Shown: piece after piece, positions 34,391 to 46,157 of the stretch
Numbering within the stretch: position 1 is the first letter of the stretch
Layout of the letters: each line of letters begins with the position of its first letter
NCBI RefSeq assembly: GCF_963678635.1
Contig: NC_087071.1
Span: forward strand, 9,163,842-9,227,841
Length of the DNA: 64,000 nt
Reading direction: 5' to 3'
DNA from: Symsagittifera roscoffensis
Lineage: Eukaryota > Xenacoelomorpha > Acoela > Convolutidae
Translations under genes and position numbers: made by a program
Notes under the pieces: generated by a model
What the model saw: the letters and a program-made list of their open reading frames with translations, nothing else
Databases searched by the model: none
What the model was told of the DNA's origin: nothing

Positions 34391-35949
34391 CTGTTACTTT
34401 CCTTTGAACAGTTGTAAGATCAACATATTTCTGATTGATGCATCTCTGAATCAATTTTTACAACCTTAGAGTAAATATCAATTTACATACCAAGTTTTTG
34501 GTTGTCATCTGACTGTTATTTCATCAAGTGGCGAAGTTCTCAGTCACCTTAACTCCGCTATTCATCACAATAGGAAATGAATAGGAACAAAAAATGACAA
34601 GTATTGCAAGGAAAATATGCTGCGCAGAAAGAAATAAACGACCTTATATAGGTTCATAACAGAAATTGATTGCGTGGAAATTGTTGGCTCAGTTCTTCTA
34701 GAACTATTTGACTATAGTTATCATGTGATTATCAAACAAAAATTCGATTGTCTGACTCGATTTTTCAATTGATTCTAAAAATCTTCTATTTATTCCAATC
34801 AGAATTTTAAAAAAAGTAGTTCATAATCTCTACCTAAAAGCTAACTAGTTGCAATTTTCTTGAGAAGATGCAAATTTTGTTTTAGTTTTAAACAAGATGC
34901 AAAAAACAGTTCAATATTTTTGGATTTGATGCTAAATTTTTTCCATTTTTTCATTAAGTTGTAAAAATTATTCAAAAAATTCAACAATTTGTTTATTTTT
35001 TTTTAAATTCAAACGCCAAAAAAAATTTATTCATAAGTAAATTAATTTAATGTTCAGATCAATTTACCCCAATCCCAGTCTTCTTATATTGTTCTTTTTG
35101 TTTTCTTAGTCAACAGAAATGCAGAAAAAGATTTTGTTCAATAATAAAGTACAAAAAAAGCAATGCGGTTTTTCAAAATGAAAAACAAACTACATTTTTT
35201 TGATGATTCAACAATTATTTCGACATGTGGATTAAATCCGTGCTTTGAATTTTAAAATTTGCACTTTGATTGTTTTATGAAAGAATATCAAATTTTAAAA
35301 AAATGTTTGAAAGATATCATTACATTAAAAGAGAACAGAGTATTAACAAATTGATGAGCAATTTGAAATGGAGCGCAAAGCTGGTCTCCTTTTTTGCTGG
35401 TGATTTTTTTGGTGGTTGGCTCAGTGCAATCCTTGATTTACAGAACCGCTCATCATAAGTCGTTTCCAATCAGGAAAGAAATTAGCTTTTGAGGACTCAC
35501 ATCTTCCAGAAAAGAATTTAGTATGCAAAAAAGTGATTCCAAAATTAAATGACTAAAGGTTGTTTGCTAAAAAAAAATAAGGAAAACTGCTAACTAGAAA
35601 AAGAAAAGAATAAAAATAATATTAATATCAATTCTGCAAAGTTACTGATCCAGTCAATTGGTTTTTTTGTATAAAAGTGATTAAAAAATGTTAATATTGT
35701 AGAAAATTGTCTAGACTTTTAACTTTGACAGCTTTTTGATTTTGTAATGAAAACTCGTCATTGAGAAATCTTGCCGAGCAAATCTCCAGAAACCATAGAC
35801 CGAACCTAATCATACAATATTTCAAGCAATGAAAATTTTTTTAAACTGAGTAAAAAATCATTTGTGGAGGAATTTGAAAATTTAGGCTTCGAATATGAAT
35901 AAAAAAAAGTATTTTATTTTTATCAAACATTTTTCGGAAAAGTTAGCTT
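34391..35949. other. AT-rich stretch without supported gene
   Basis: Only short Lys/Phe/Ile-rich frames; nothing recognisable. Confidence 0.35.
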
Positions 35950-36150
35950 CTTCTAGAACAAAAAAGACTTGACACTCATTGTCCAATGAAGATATTGAAC
36001 GAGGGAACAAGAAGAGAGAGATGGTTGACATCAGATGAGAAAATAACAAAGAGAAAGGATATCAAGTTGAAAGACAATATCAAAAATCAATTGTCAAATC
36101 TCACTTTCCGTAGAGAAGAAATTTTTTAACATATACACTGTTGGCAGAAA
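35950..36150 (+). pseudogene. Broken paralogue of the 37.5-kb coding-like block
   Basis: Aligns with 37,520-37,720 over about 170 nt: GAACGAGGGAACAAGAAGAGA, GATGGTTGACA, GAGAAAATA, AAGACAATATCAAAAATCAA and AGAAGAAATTTTT. Frames are disrupted by insertions (an extra GAGA) and stops. Confidence 0.45.
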
Positions 36151-37498
36151 TAATCGATAGATTTTAAAGTTTTTTTGTGTTAAAAATTTTGCTATTATGC
36201 TCAAAAAATCCAAACGGGATGTTTGAATTCTGGCCTCCCACAAACTATATTGAGAAATAATTCTAAAACTTGTCACCTGTCCAACGTAGATAAGAAACCA
36301 TACACAATTTACTTCTGTTTTTCCGGGCATTAGCATGAACATGAATGTACACAAGGGTATCAACTCTCTCAGCTAATACAAAATTTAAAGATGTCGAAGT
36401 AGCTATCAATTAAAAAATAAGGAAAAGGTTTGATGAATTGAATGAGTGATGCAAGACGGAAGAAGAAGATATATCAACTCAAAACATCAGAATTCAGAAC
36501 ATGTAAGTTATGAAGTTGAAATAAAGTTTAAGGCTACATGAGAATTTTTTACCTGTTTTTGGTTTCAACAGCGGTAGATAACTTGAATTATGAAACAGAA
36601 AAAACACCCGTTGTCAAAAAAGCAAATTACTATATATCTTTCCAGTTTGGATTTGTGAAATTTCTCGAAATCATAGAAAGTTGAACTTTTTGACGCAGAA
36701 AAATGTTCTGAAAGCCTATAAAGCTAGACAAACTATAAGATTTTTTTCCGTTTGGGTTGTTTGATAACCCAGACAAGCTAGATTTATACAAATTGTCGCC
36801 CTATAAAGCGTTTTTCAGTAATCTTAGTATTAACAATCCGTTAGTTAAAGACTTGTACTGACTAGGAGAAACTGACGCTTGATAGGCAAAAATTGCTGAA
36901 AAAGCTAATAATCAAAACAGTACCTCCATTTGCTTGCATTAATTAAAATAACTTAAAGACTTGATGGAAAAACGAAGTGTCTGCAATCAAACACATTTGT
37001 TGTAGTACAACCCCATGAAGGATGTTGTTTCAAATTTCAAACAATGCAAAACAAAACGCTCAATTTTTAACATTTTAAAATCTAATAAGGTTTTTCGACA
37101 CGAATCTACAGTACAAGTTTTATTCATTTTGCGGAAATGACAAAGAATTGTGTCAAAAACTACGGGAAGACATGGATGGGCTGTAGTTGATGAGTCTTTC
37201 ATTAAAGTTTTTGTCAAATATCAGCAAATTAATCTTCGGAAAAGAGCCAAGTCAAAACTTCCCATACACGAGGTGTCAAGAAAGTTTTTCAGGTTACTAC
37301 TTGAGATGGAGTTGGATGCAAATAATCTGCAACTCAAAGCGAGATATAGCTGATGGCACAATTGAAAACCTGCTGAAATTTTTTTTATCAAGTAAGAAGA
37401 CCAAAACGAAACTGAGAGTTTCTTTACAACAGGAGGACAGAAAAAATCGACTGTTCCATCGCGGATTGTAATTTTTATCCCTCTAAACAGGATCTTTT
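36151..37498. other. AT-rich stretch, weak coding-like signal near 37.15-37.47 kb
   Basis: Overlapping plus frames at 37150-37353 (67 codons) and 37187-37471 (94 codons) precede the 37.5-kb block and may belong to the same unknown gene. No family is recognised. Confidence 0.3.
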
Positions 37499-37741
37499 GT
37501 GCTCTCGCAAGCAGCTCGATCCTCATTGAACGATGAAGTCAGTGAACGAGGGAACAAGAAGAGATGGTTGACAGGAGACGAGAAAATATCTAAAAGAAAG
37601 AATACAAAATTGAAGGACAAAATCAAAAATCAAATCCACATTTCACTTTCAGAAGAAAATTTTTGTTCTACAGTTTCCCTGTTGGCCAAAATAAAAGATA
37701 GATACATTTTTGAGTATCTTCAAAGCGATTGTGCAATTTGA
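37499..37741 (+). CDS. Coding-like fragment, 80 codons, unknown
   Basis: Open plus frame rich in Lys/Asp/Glu/Ser (SERGNKKRWLTGDEKISKRK near the middle) ending in TGA. A diverged paralogue lies at 35,950-36,150, so this was part of a duplicated unit. It may be an exon of a gene whose other parts lie at 37.15-37.47 kb. Function unknown. Confidence 0.3.
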   Translation: MLSQAARSSLNDEVSERGNKKRWLTGDEKISKRKNTKLKDKIKNQIHISLSEENFCSTVSLLAKIKDRYIFEYLQSDCAI

Positions 37742-40700
37742 AAACTGTGCAATTGGGAATACAACAATAGATTTTCCTCGAGGAATGATTTTTAAGCTTA
37801 AAACATCCTCAAACTAGTAGAAAAAGGATCAACTATTACTCCATTTTAAATTTTGACAAGAAATTTTGCTTGCAAAGTACCAAACTTTACCTTCTGTACG
37901 ATATCTTCTCGAGGAATCTTTAACAGTTTTGTCAAGTCAGTGGTTGATGCTAGAAGAAAAGTAGATGACTATCCTCTATGTCATGGTTTGTAGCAAAAAC
38001 AATAAAATTATTAGAATTTTCCGCCTAGAAATAACAAATTATGGATAGATCTAGACATACAATGATAGATTATCTGAACAATGAAAATAATCGCAGAACG
38101 ATCAATGAACCACTGTTCAATTACAGTTTAAGTTGAAACACTTCAGAAAATTTTGTATTGAGATGAGCTGCTAAATTCTCATTAACTCTTTTTTTCTGTT
38201 TACTCAGCTCTTTTTGAAGAAAAATTAACTCACTGTTTTCAGCCAGACAAGAAAAAGATTTGGAAAAACTGAAAAAGAATGATTGCAGGAAATCTTTCAA
38301 AACTGATCCAAAATTCAACAATTTTTATTTATCGAACGTGTTGCAATGCTCAAAAAAGTTTGGATTTTTCAAAGTAGATTTTAGGGGCACAGTAATGATC
38401 TGTATAAGTAGTAGGACATACTACAGCTGTCAAAACAAATTAGATAAAATCAAATGTAGCAGCATGGGATAAAAAACGAGTTCTTGAAGATTCTGGAGAT
38501 GGACTGATGGCAAATGGTACGAAGTTATTCTGTAAAGCAATCAACTCAACATCAACAAACAGTTTATAACAGTAAAAATATGAACAAATCAATAATTATC
38601 ATGGTGATTGTGATGTTTTAAAGTAAAATTTTTGTTCGTTACAGTGAACTATTAACTTTTTTAATTTTTTCTCAAACAGTTTGATCTACTTCATGAAGTG
38701 TCATCAGGTAAAAGAAATGTGAATTTTTTTCTGAAATTTACCATTCAAATGTTTTAAGACTGCATGCAATACCATATTTTAGTAAAGTTTTAATAGATAA
38801 GATTGTCTACATTGGTGCAGAGGATCTTAAACATTGCTGTAATGAACGCTTCAGGCGTCAACAAATGTTTGAAATAGACCCCCTTGCTATCTCAAACAAA
38901 CCTTGTAATCCTCTCAAAATTATCCTCTCAAAACTATTTCATTAATTTGTATCGTTTTTGCCAGAAAATTTTAATTTAATTTATGAAGGTACACTGACTT
39001 TTTCTCTGATACTGAAACGAGAAAAAAATATCAAATATTTTTTGCAGAATGGCGTGATCAGCATCTTCGGACAATGGACGTCAAACCGGGAGTATTGCAG
39101 AACCTAACTGATCTTATAACTATATTATAACATGCCAGTCTAACTTTTTATCAGAAGCTTTTGGAAGTGTTTATATAGTGTCAAATTTTTACGAAGATTT
39201 TTTGTACATTTTTTACAAAAATGCCCAAATAAATTTTCGTTTTTTTTTCTTTGTAACTTTTCATAAAAACAGTTAGCAATTTTGTTTTGATGCTGGTTAT
39301 GGAGTTACAAGTAATTTTCTGCTTCAAATACTTGTTTAGATGAACAAATGAAGGACAGAAAATTGCAAAAAAAAAATCAGTTAAACACATTGAGAGCAAT
39401 TTTTTTGAAACTCGCTTTGTAGAAAAGTCTAAAATTAACGATTTTTCAAACTTTCAAATGAGTTTTTTCGACAAAACACAAATGACCAAAATCTTGAAGC
39501 CTCTATCTGTTTTTGGAAATCGGTCAATTTATTTTTATTTTTTTAAATGTCTTTTCCCAACTGGGGTTTTCAGTAATTTTTTGTTCCATTTATCATAGCT
39601 TAATTACCAATCGACTTCAAAAATGTACTTTACTCTACTTGGATCTACTTAAAAATCGCCCTCCCTTTGGTATCTACTATTAATAAATAGAATTAATAGA
39701 ATTGTCATCACTATTAATGAAAGCAGTAAATAGCATTGGAAAAGGTGCCAACTTTTCACTAATTGTGATGTTCGCGCAAAAAAAAAACTGAACACTTTTC
39801 TGCATTATAATTTCATGAAATATGATTAAAGACAAACAAAGCACTTTTATCAGAATATGTCAACAAACAATTGCTACGTGACTGTACTAAAACTCTACCT
39901 ACGAGCTCTAGACAAATTACTACCAAGAATCGTTGTTTTAATCTTCAGAATTTTCATGCCTTGTAACTTTGATTTCGAATTTTGATAGAAAAACGTATTT
40001 TGATATCTAACTTTTTCTTGAAAATCATCAGTGTAATGAAGTTTGTGTACCTGGAGCCCTTTAAACTTCTAGCAGTGCTTAGTTTCAAATTCTTAACAAA
40101 AATGATCCGACCGAGCACAAAAATGTGTTCCAAAGGTTAGTTGAAGTGCTAAACAATCTAATACATTGAAAAACTTTTTGGTGTGCTCGAATATTTCAAG
40201 TATAGGTACTGCTGGGTGATTTCTAGGTTCCACCCAATAGTTAAAGTAATCATTGAATTCAACTTTGCTCAAATTTCCAAATAAATTTTCCAGGAAAGTT
40301 TTGCAAATTTCGCTTCCCTCGTCGTCTGCTTGAAAATTACAAATCCTACGTTTTATGATAATTTTTGTGCTTTCAGTAGCTTTTTTGCATTTAATTCTAA
40401 CGCTAGCCAGCTTGACAAACAGAATTTTGCAAAATTGTCGATTACTCTGCGAAAATCATTTTGCTATCTGAAACAAATTTTACTTATTTCCTTATAAAGA
40501 AGTATATTGTATCTCCCGCTGATGAACATGAAACAATTTGTTGATACCAATTTTGGCCAAACTTTGAATTGAATAAAACCCCGTTTTTTAAGCTACCGTA
40601 TTCCATTTGAACAAAAAAATGACCATATTCATTGAGAACCTTATTTTCAGATTGAAAAAAAAATTAAAAGTAATTTGGCTCCAGGATAATATGAAATTCT

Positions 40701-41187
40701 AGCGGTAAATTTGCCCGAAGGGTTGCTGGCTGAAACAATTTTAGGGTAAAATATATCGATGGCCCATCCGAACGACCAACTCGTTGAGTCTACCAGATAA
40801 TTGATCTCAGCTCGTCGGCTGTAAAGTCTTCCAAAAAGTTCAATTGAATTGACGGAAGGACGTGTGTTTAGGTTTAAATATTTTATATCAACTTTTCCGG
40901 AACACTTTTCAAAATTAATTGAAGAGTTTCAACTGCTCATCATTTGAATACTTTCAGCATCGGTTGATATCAGACTGTAAAGAGAATTTTTGTTTGGCTA
41001 CGAAACCGTCATAATGTCAACCGAGCTAAAAAGGAGCAAAGTTTCATATTTAACTTGAACGGAAGCTTACATCACAGAAGATCAAATAGCGTGGGATTTC
41101 CAAATTGCTTCTTTGTAGCTATCTCATTCACTGTTTTAGCTGATTGATCTAGAGTTAGTATCGCAAAGTTCATTGATTGGTTGACAT
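37742..41187. other. AT-rich stretch without supported gene
   Basis: No frame over about 75 codons, no repeat shared elsewhere, no RNA gene seen. Confidence 0.4.
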
Positions 41188-41442
41188 TTAACTTACAAAA
41201 ACCGTCTGAAAAAAACTTAATTTCTTTTTTTGTTTCAAGTATAAAACTAGGGAACCAAATCCATTAAGAGGCCAAACTGCACACTGTATTGGTGCACTTT
41301 TTTGTGTCTGTGTGTTCATGAATTCCAGAGAAAAATCTTTAAAACAAGTTAAATCTTTGTCAGAACTATCATAGATACCAAAAGAACAAAGAGGGCGTCC
41401 TTGTTGCAGAACCCGCTTACATTCTTCAAAATTCAAATTCAT
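41188..41442 (-). CDS. Possible 5' exon of an unknown gene
   Basis: ATG in the context AAACAATGAAT starts an 84-codon minus frame whose first ~70 residues (starting MNLNFEECKRVLQQGRPLCS) are protein-like. The last part runs into a Lys/Phe-rich, intron-like stretch ending in a TTTTTTTCAG acceptor candidate, so translation past about 41,230 is probably intronic. No domain recognised and no confirmed downstream exon. Confidence 0.25.
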   Translation of the reverse strand: MNLNFEECKRVLQQGRPLCSFGIYDSSDKDLTCFKDFSLEFMNTQTQKSAPIQCAVWPLNGFGSLVLYLKQKKKLSFFQTVFVS

Positions 41443-42335
41443 TGTTTAGCCTCGTATTGTTTTACGCAAATTAATTTTTTTTCTACCCAAAGTACCTAGT
41501 TTTCGACATTAACTTTGTTTTCCATTAAAAAATTATATATCGACCGTGATCAAATGATTTTATTTACCCTGAAAAAGTATCATTTATCGGTTTCAAGCGC
41601 TCAGAGATCGTGAAAAATAAGATTTTCAAACATGGAAAAAATGTTAATAAACTGAAACCAATGATTGATTACCACAATTGAGCTCTTCAAGATTATTATT
41701 TTAGTAAAAATTCCGTCAAAACTGTGTCCGAATCTTGTTTACTTTTTTCGAGAAACTGTGAAGCGTGAAGCGTCGAGGAGACAATCATTAAATGTAATGC
41801 AGGAAACAGATTGTACCGAATCAAAAAAATTTCCGAAATCAGGAAACATCCATTAGAGCCAGTGATAACATACATACTCCTGAAATTTAGTCAGGCTAAT
41901 TTCATGGTTTTATTTGAAAATATCGCTCTTGAAATAACTTCAATCAGATAGAAAAAATTTAACTTTTTTGAATTTAGCATTTTAAAACACAGACAATGTT
42001 GTCGATATTTGTCAATGATGAACATAGCCGACAATACTTGATTCCCTCAAATCCATCGGCCACTGCAAATGATATGAGGATAATTTTCGGTAGGACAATC
42101 AAGCCGATACAGCAGGGAACAAACAAATCTTTGAAATCGGCTGATTTGAACTGAAAAAAGTAGAAGAACATAATGATAAGAGGTTCATTTAGACTTCGCA
42201 AGGCTGCTACTGGACGATCTCAACAAGGACGCCTTAGTTTCTAACAGAAAAAATAGTAATTAACACCAGAATAAACAGCGGTACCAAAATTATGCGAGAA
42301 ATTTTTAAGAATAATAGAGTGCCTCTGAGATTAAG
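41443..42335. other. Left flank of the giant LTR element
   Basis: AT-rich, no gene supported. Its last four bases before the element form the target-site duplication. Confidence 0.4.
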
Positions 42336-42339
42336 CTAG
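42336..42339. repeat. Target-site duplication CTAG, left copy
   Basis: The 4-bp sequence directly left of the element is repeated at 60,093-60,096 directly right of it, as expected for integrase-made staggered cuts. CTAG is itself a palindrome. Confidence 0.85.
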
Positions 42340-42539
42340 TGAGTTAGGACCGATGGGTATAACTCATAGAGTAATTTCGGATAGGGTACACCGTCTGCTC
42401 GTCACGCTATCTTATTTTCGGCCGGATAGATTCGTGCAACTTCTTAGTCTAATACCGATCCTAATCTTACTCTTATACTATCTAGTCTCAGGTTGTTTAA
42501 CTAGTCTCTGCTAGGCTCAATAGATCTAGGGTATACTGG

Positions 42540-42545
42540 TTTATT
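42540..42545 (-). promoter_or_regulatory. AATAAA polyadenylation signal in 3' LTR
   Basis: Element-sense GCCGCAATAAACCAG lies mid-LTR, the usual place for retroelement 3'-end formation. The same signal is in the 5' LTR at 59,883-59,888. Confidence 0.6.
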
Positions 42546-42606
42546 GCGGCTGCTGAAGTACTCGGGAGAGTTCAACTAGTTTCTAAGTTAAATTCAAATC
42601 TCTCTG

Positions 42607-42634
42607 GTGCTGAAATTACAAGTAATTTCAGCAC
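42607..42634 (-). promoter_or_regulatory. Perfect 13-bp hairpin in 3' LTR
   Basis: GTGCTGAAATTAC, two-base spacer, then its exact complement. An identical copy lies at 59,950-59,977. It sits about 60 nt upstream of AATAAA in element sense, so it could shape the transcript end or bind a dimeric factor. Confidence 0.7.
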
Positions 42635-42749
42635 TTACAAATAAGTGGATTGTTAGTTAGATGGATCATGATTGGTTAATATTAAATACTTTACATTGGT
42701 AAAATATCTATTTTATCCAATCATAAAATGTAGTTTAGATCAGGTTCCA

Positions 42750-44348
42750 CCCATCCGGGTTTTACAGAGTTTTTTAGAATAGTTTTTCTGCAATTCGAAG
42801 ATGGATGATGGACGTTGGTATTTGGCGAACATCTTATTTCTTCTGGGTTTTCTTATTAGAGAAGTCCCAGATTCAATCATTGTGTCTTCTCAAGACAACG
42901 ACTGGGTTTTCGCAACAAACTCAAATCTGATTTCAGAATGGTTGGCTATGTCAGGTTTTTTTTGTTTCATTGGTGAGAACTTCTTTGTATTTGACCTTGT
43001 CTGGGAATGGCGTGGAGATTGTGCGTGGTGGGGATGCCTGGTTACTCGGATCTGTACGTATACTTGAACATCGAGGTGGTCATTGGTCTAGTTCAATGAA
43101 GTCCTTTTCTGCGAAGTCAAGTTGTACTCTAAGTCCTTTGAGTTGTGATTGTGGGCGGCATATTGATTGTAGTTGGCCATTCTTTCTCGAGTGTAGTAGG
43201 GTCGTTTTGTGTTTTGTCTTTGGATGTTCGTCCTTGGTGTTGTATTCTGATCTATGTATTGCATAATGTAATTTACATTTTATAAAACTTTTATTAGTTT
43301 AATATTTTTTAATTATGATTTTAGTTAGTTGTTTTCACAAAAGCTTTTTGTTTTAGTTCAGTTATTTTGAAGAGTTACTCACCCTTGAGTAGCTCTTATT
43401 AAAAATAGGAGTGTGGTCACAAAGCGTGGATGTAGCACGGTGGGTTAGGCCGGCTATAGAGCATGCTCAGGACGTCCTTCCTGGTGGGTTAGGCCAGGAG
43501 TGGGAGTATGATTGCATGCGGTTTTTGTGAGAAGTCCTGTTATGTGACAACGTTTTATGTTGGGTTTGTTGTGGTTTTTCTTATGCTTTGTTGGTTGTGT
43601 CCTTTTTTCAAAAGTCAAATTGTTTGTGGTATGGGTTTGTCTTTCGACTTTTTTGTGTTTTATTATTTCTTTCTTAGACTTTATAATAGTCTTCAAAAGA
43701 ATAAATTATCCAGTTTTAAACTGGGTTAATCCGGTTTGGGTACCGTTGGTTTCCTTTTCTTAGTCATGCTGTTATGCTATGTGTTGTGGTGTTTAGTAAG
43801 CTGCATTGGTTAGTTTTGTTTAGTATATAATTCCTTTCCAACCGGGTTAAAGGAAAGTTTGAAACGTGTTATCTTGTGTTAGAGTTATCGAGGTGTGAAA
43901 GCTTGAAACTGAAATTCATTATTTTAAACAATTCTTCGTGGGCGAGCTGTGCGAGTTTGGATAGAATTCTTGTGCGAGTGAAAGAAAATATCAAAAGGTT
44001 AGTACTGCTTTTGCTTCATATGAATTTACTACATAAAATTTTAATTTTACTGCTAGTTGTTGGGGGAAATTAAATTACAAATTTTCATCATTATTAGATT
44101 TACTGCTGGTGGGGGAAAAATTTATAAATTAATTTACTGCATTGGTATTATATTTATTTAATTGTTGGTGCAAAAATTTAATAGTGTTTTAAACAGTTTT
44201 GAAGAAGTTTGCTATTTTTTATTTTTCCTTTGTGAATTTTTCAGATGATCTAGGATGAAGGCTAAAATTCTAAAGAAAACATGGATAAAGAATGGTGAGT
44301 TTCTAATATTTGAATTAATTAGTAATATGTATAATTCATACTTACCTG
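42750..44348 (-). other. 3' noncoding region of the giant element
   Basis: About 1.6 kb between ORF5 and the 3' LTR. There is no ATG-started long sense frame; an 80-codon open stretch (43454-43696) opens with TTG. It contains palindromes (CCAGTTTTAAACTGG at 43,709) and a repeated GTGGGTTAGGCC. Antisense frames such as 42801-43067 are shadows. Confidence 0.7.
44340..44348 (-). promoter_or_regulatory. Consensus 5' splice site CAGGTAAGT just after ORF5
   Basis: Element-sense CTAACAGGTAAGTATG begins within the ORF5 stop codon. It is a full-consensus donor, suggesting that the 3' region can be spliced. No acceptor has been tied to it. Confidence 0.45.
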
Positions 44349-46157
44349 TTAGTCGTCGGGGAAGAAACCGTGGGGGAAAATGTCGTGGATGAGATCTGAA
44401 GTTGTTAGTAGTTTGGCTAATATGCGGATGATATTTTTAGTTTGAAGCAGTGGCCAAAGCAATTGAAGTGCCTTAATGGTGGTTAGTTCTTCAGTGCCAA
44501 CTGCAAATTCATAAGGTGTGTTTTGGATTAGATTATATAATTTGTGGTTGAATTTAGTGTTATGGGTGAATTCTAAAATGGGGATTTCTATAGGTTGTAC
44601 AAACTCGTGTGGGATGAGGAAGGGTCGGGATTCTTCTGCGTTGAAGGTCTTGGTGATGGGACAAAAGATATACATTTGGGTTATGGGATCATAATTTCGA
44701 AGAATACCATGAAGGTTAGTATCTTTAATGCAATATGTGAAGTTAAGAAAGAATGGTGAGGTGTATTTGGAATTGATAAATTGAAAACGATGGTGTGGTT
44801 GTCTGGAGGGAGTGTGTAGGTCAAAGTGATTTTGGATGAAACGATAATAAGTATATGTGTGTGTTTGTTTAGTGCGCAACATAATATCGTGTGAGCAGTG
44901 CAAATCTCTTTCATGTGGTGCAAGGAAATGAAAGGTTAGTGAAAAGATTTGGAAGCGTTCTTTAAAACTGTCGTAGGCTTGCGTGTCTGTTAGTGCTTCT
45001 GAGATAATGTGGTCAAACTTGCGATCGAAGATATTTAGTGTAAATACATATGGTGTTTTAATGAAAAATTTCTCGGTGATTTGTGGGTTAGCGAAGCGAT
45101 CGTCGTCTAAGAATTGATCTTGGTTAGTTCTGATGATGTTATGATCGTAATATTCTAGTGTATATTCATTAGCTCGGGGTGCAGTGTGTGTTTTTAGTGA
45201 TTTTTTGTATCCAATGTAAGTAAATTGTCTAGGTTGTAGTGGTGTAGTTAGTCGATATAGCATGTCCTTATTTCGTTCTATATCGATATGAGTGTTAGAT
45301 AAAGGTAAGCAAAGGGGATTTGTAAAATGATAATATGAGGTCCAAGGAAGGGTAGGCATTAAAACGTATTCGTCTACAAAGTTACGTGTCTCGTTAGTGT
45401 CATGAGGGGTGTTTAAGGTGTATTGTGGAAATGAGGGTAAGGTGATAGCTAAAAATTCTTTTGTGTTAGTGTGTTGTGGATGGTTGATGTATTCACGGGC
45501 TGTTCCTGGTTTCGCTGGGAAAGGATGGTTGGGGAACTTCCTTTTAAAAGTGCGGTAAGCTCTATTAGTTTTGAGTGAAGATACAGTAGTTGTGGATGAT
45601 GGTGCTAATGAATCAGTATAAATTGAAGAGGGTGTAGGGGTAGGAGGGTTTGATGAATCTATTGTGGATGAGATTTAGTTTATGGTTGGGGTGTCAAGGT
45701 GATAGGATTGTTGTTGTAGGGTAATGAAATTATCTAGTTCTGGGGAGATTCGGGGGGTGTCTGAAGAATGAGATGATTGGTTTGAGTGAAGTGAGGAGTA
45801 GGTTGGAGTGACTTGGGAAGCATAAGAGGGTGTAGAATTGGTTGGGTCAGGGTTATTTGGTAGTATGGGTTGAAAAGGGGGTTGGGAAAAATTTAAGGGA
45901 TTGGTGTGAAAATTATTTGATGGAGATGGTTCGGAGTCGGCAAATTCATCGGGGGTTTCAATATTCGGGTTATTGAGTTGTGAGATGGAGTATAAAACTG
46001 AGATGTGTGAATTAGTATCGGAATTCATGCCGGATGTTACATTGCTGGATGGGAAATCGGGTGGCGGAAAAGCAAAAAGTGGTATTATTGGGATTGGAGT
46101 GGTGAGGTTGGTTGGGTGGGAATTTGATCGGTGTAGGGATCCAAGTTGTCGGCTCAT
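44349..46157 (-). pseudogene. ORF5 of the giant element, one in-frame TAA
   Basis: Frame of 602 codons from an ATG whose first bases form the stop of the envelope-like ORF (ATGA overlap). A TAA at 45,675-45,677 (codon 161) interrupts it; the same frame then stays open to 44,349. The N-terminal ~220 residues are rich in Ser, Pro, Asn and Thr and look disordered. The remaining ~380 residues have a mixed, aromatic-rich composition typical of a folded domain. I see no signal peptide, no clear membrane segment and no familiar motif. The ATGA coupling suggests translation by termination-reinitiation after the envelope frame. Possible roles (accessory, structural, movement between cells) are open; I make no functional claim. 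Confidence 0.75.

Larger units (their letters stand above)
42340..42749 (-). repeat. 3' LTR of the giant element
   Basis: 410 bp, aligned end to end with the 5' LTR. I see one difference (ATCTATTTTATCC here, ATCTAATTTATCC there). In element sense it starts TGGAACC and ends CTAACTCA. It contains two CCAAT-like motifs, an AATAAA signal (42,540-42,545 read on the minus strand) and a perfect 13-bp hairpin. No strong polypurine tract precedes it; the adjoining element-sense sequence is CCCGGATGGG. Confidence 0.95.

Noticed and set aside
42801-43266. Plus-strand ORFs of 88 and 98 codons right of the 3' LTR
   Set aside because: They lie antisense within the element's 3' region, are Cys/Trp/Phe-rich as expected from the skewed composition, and show no domain.
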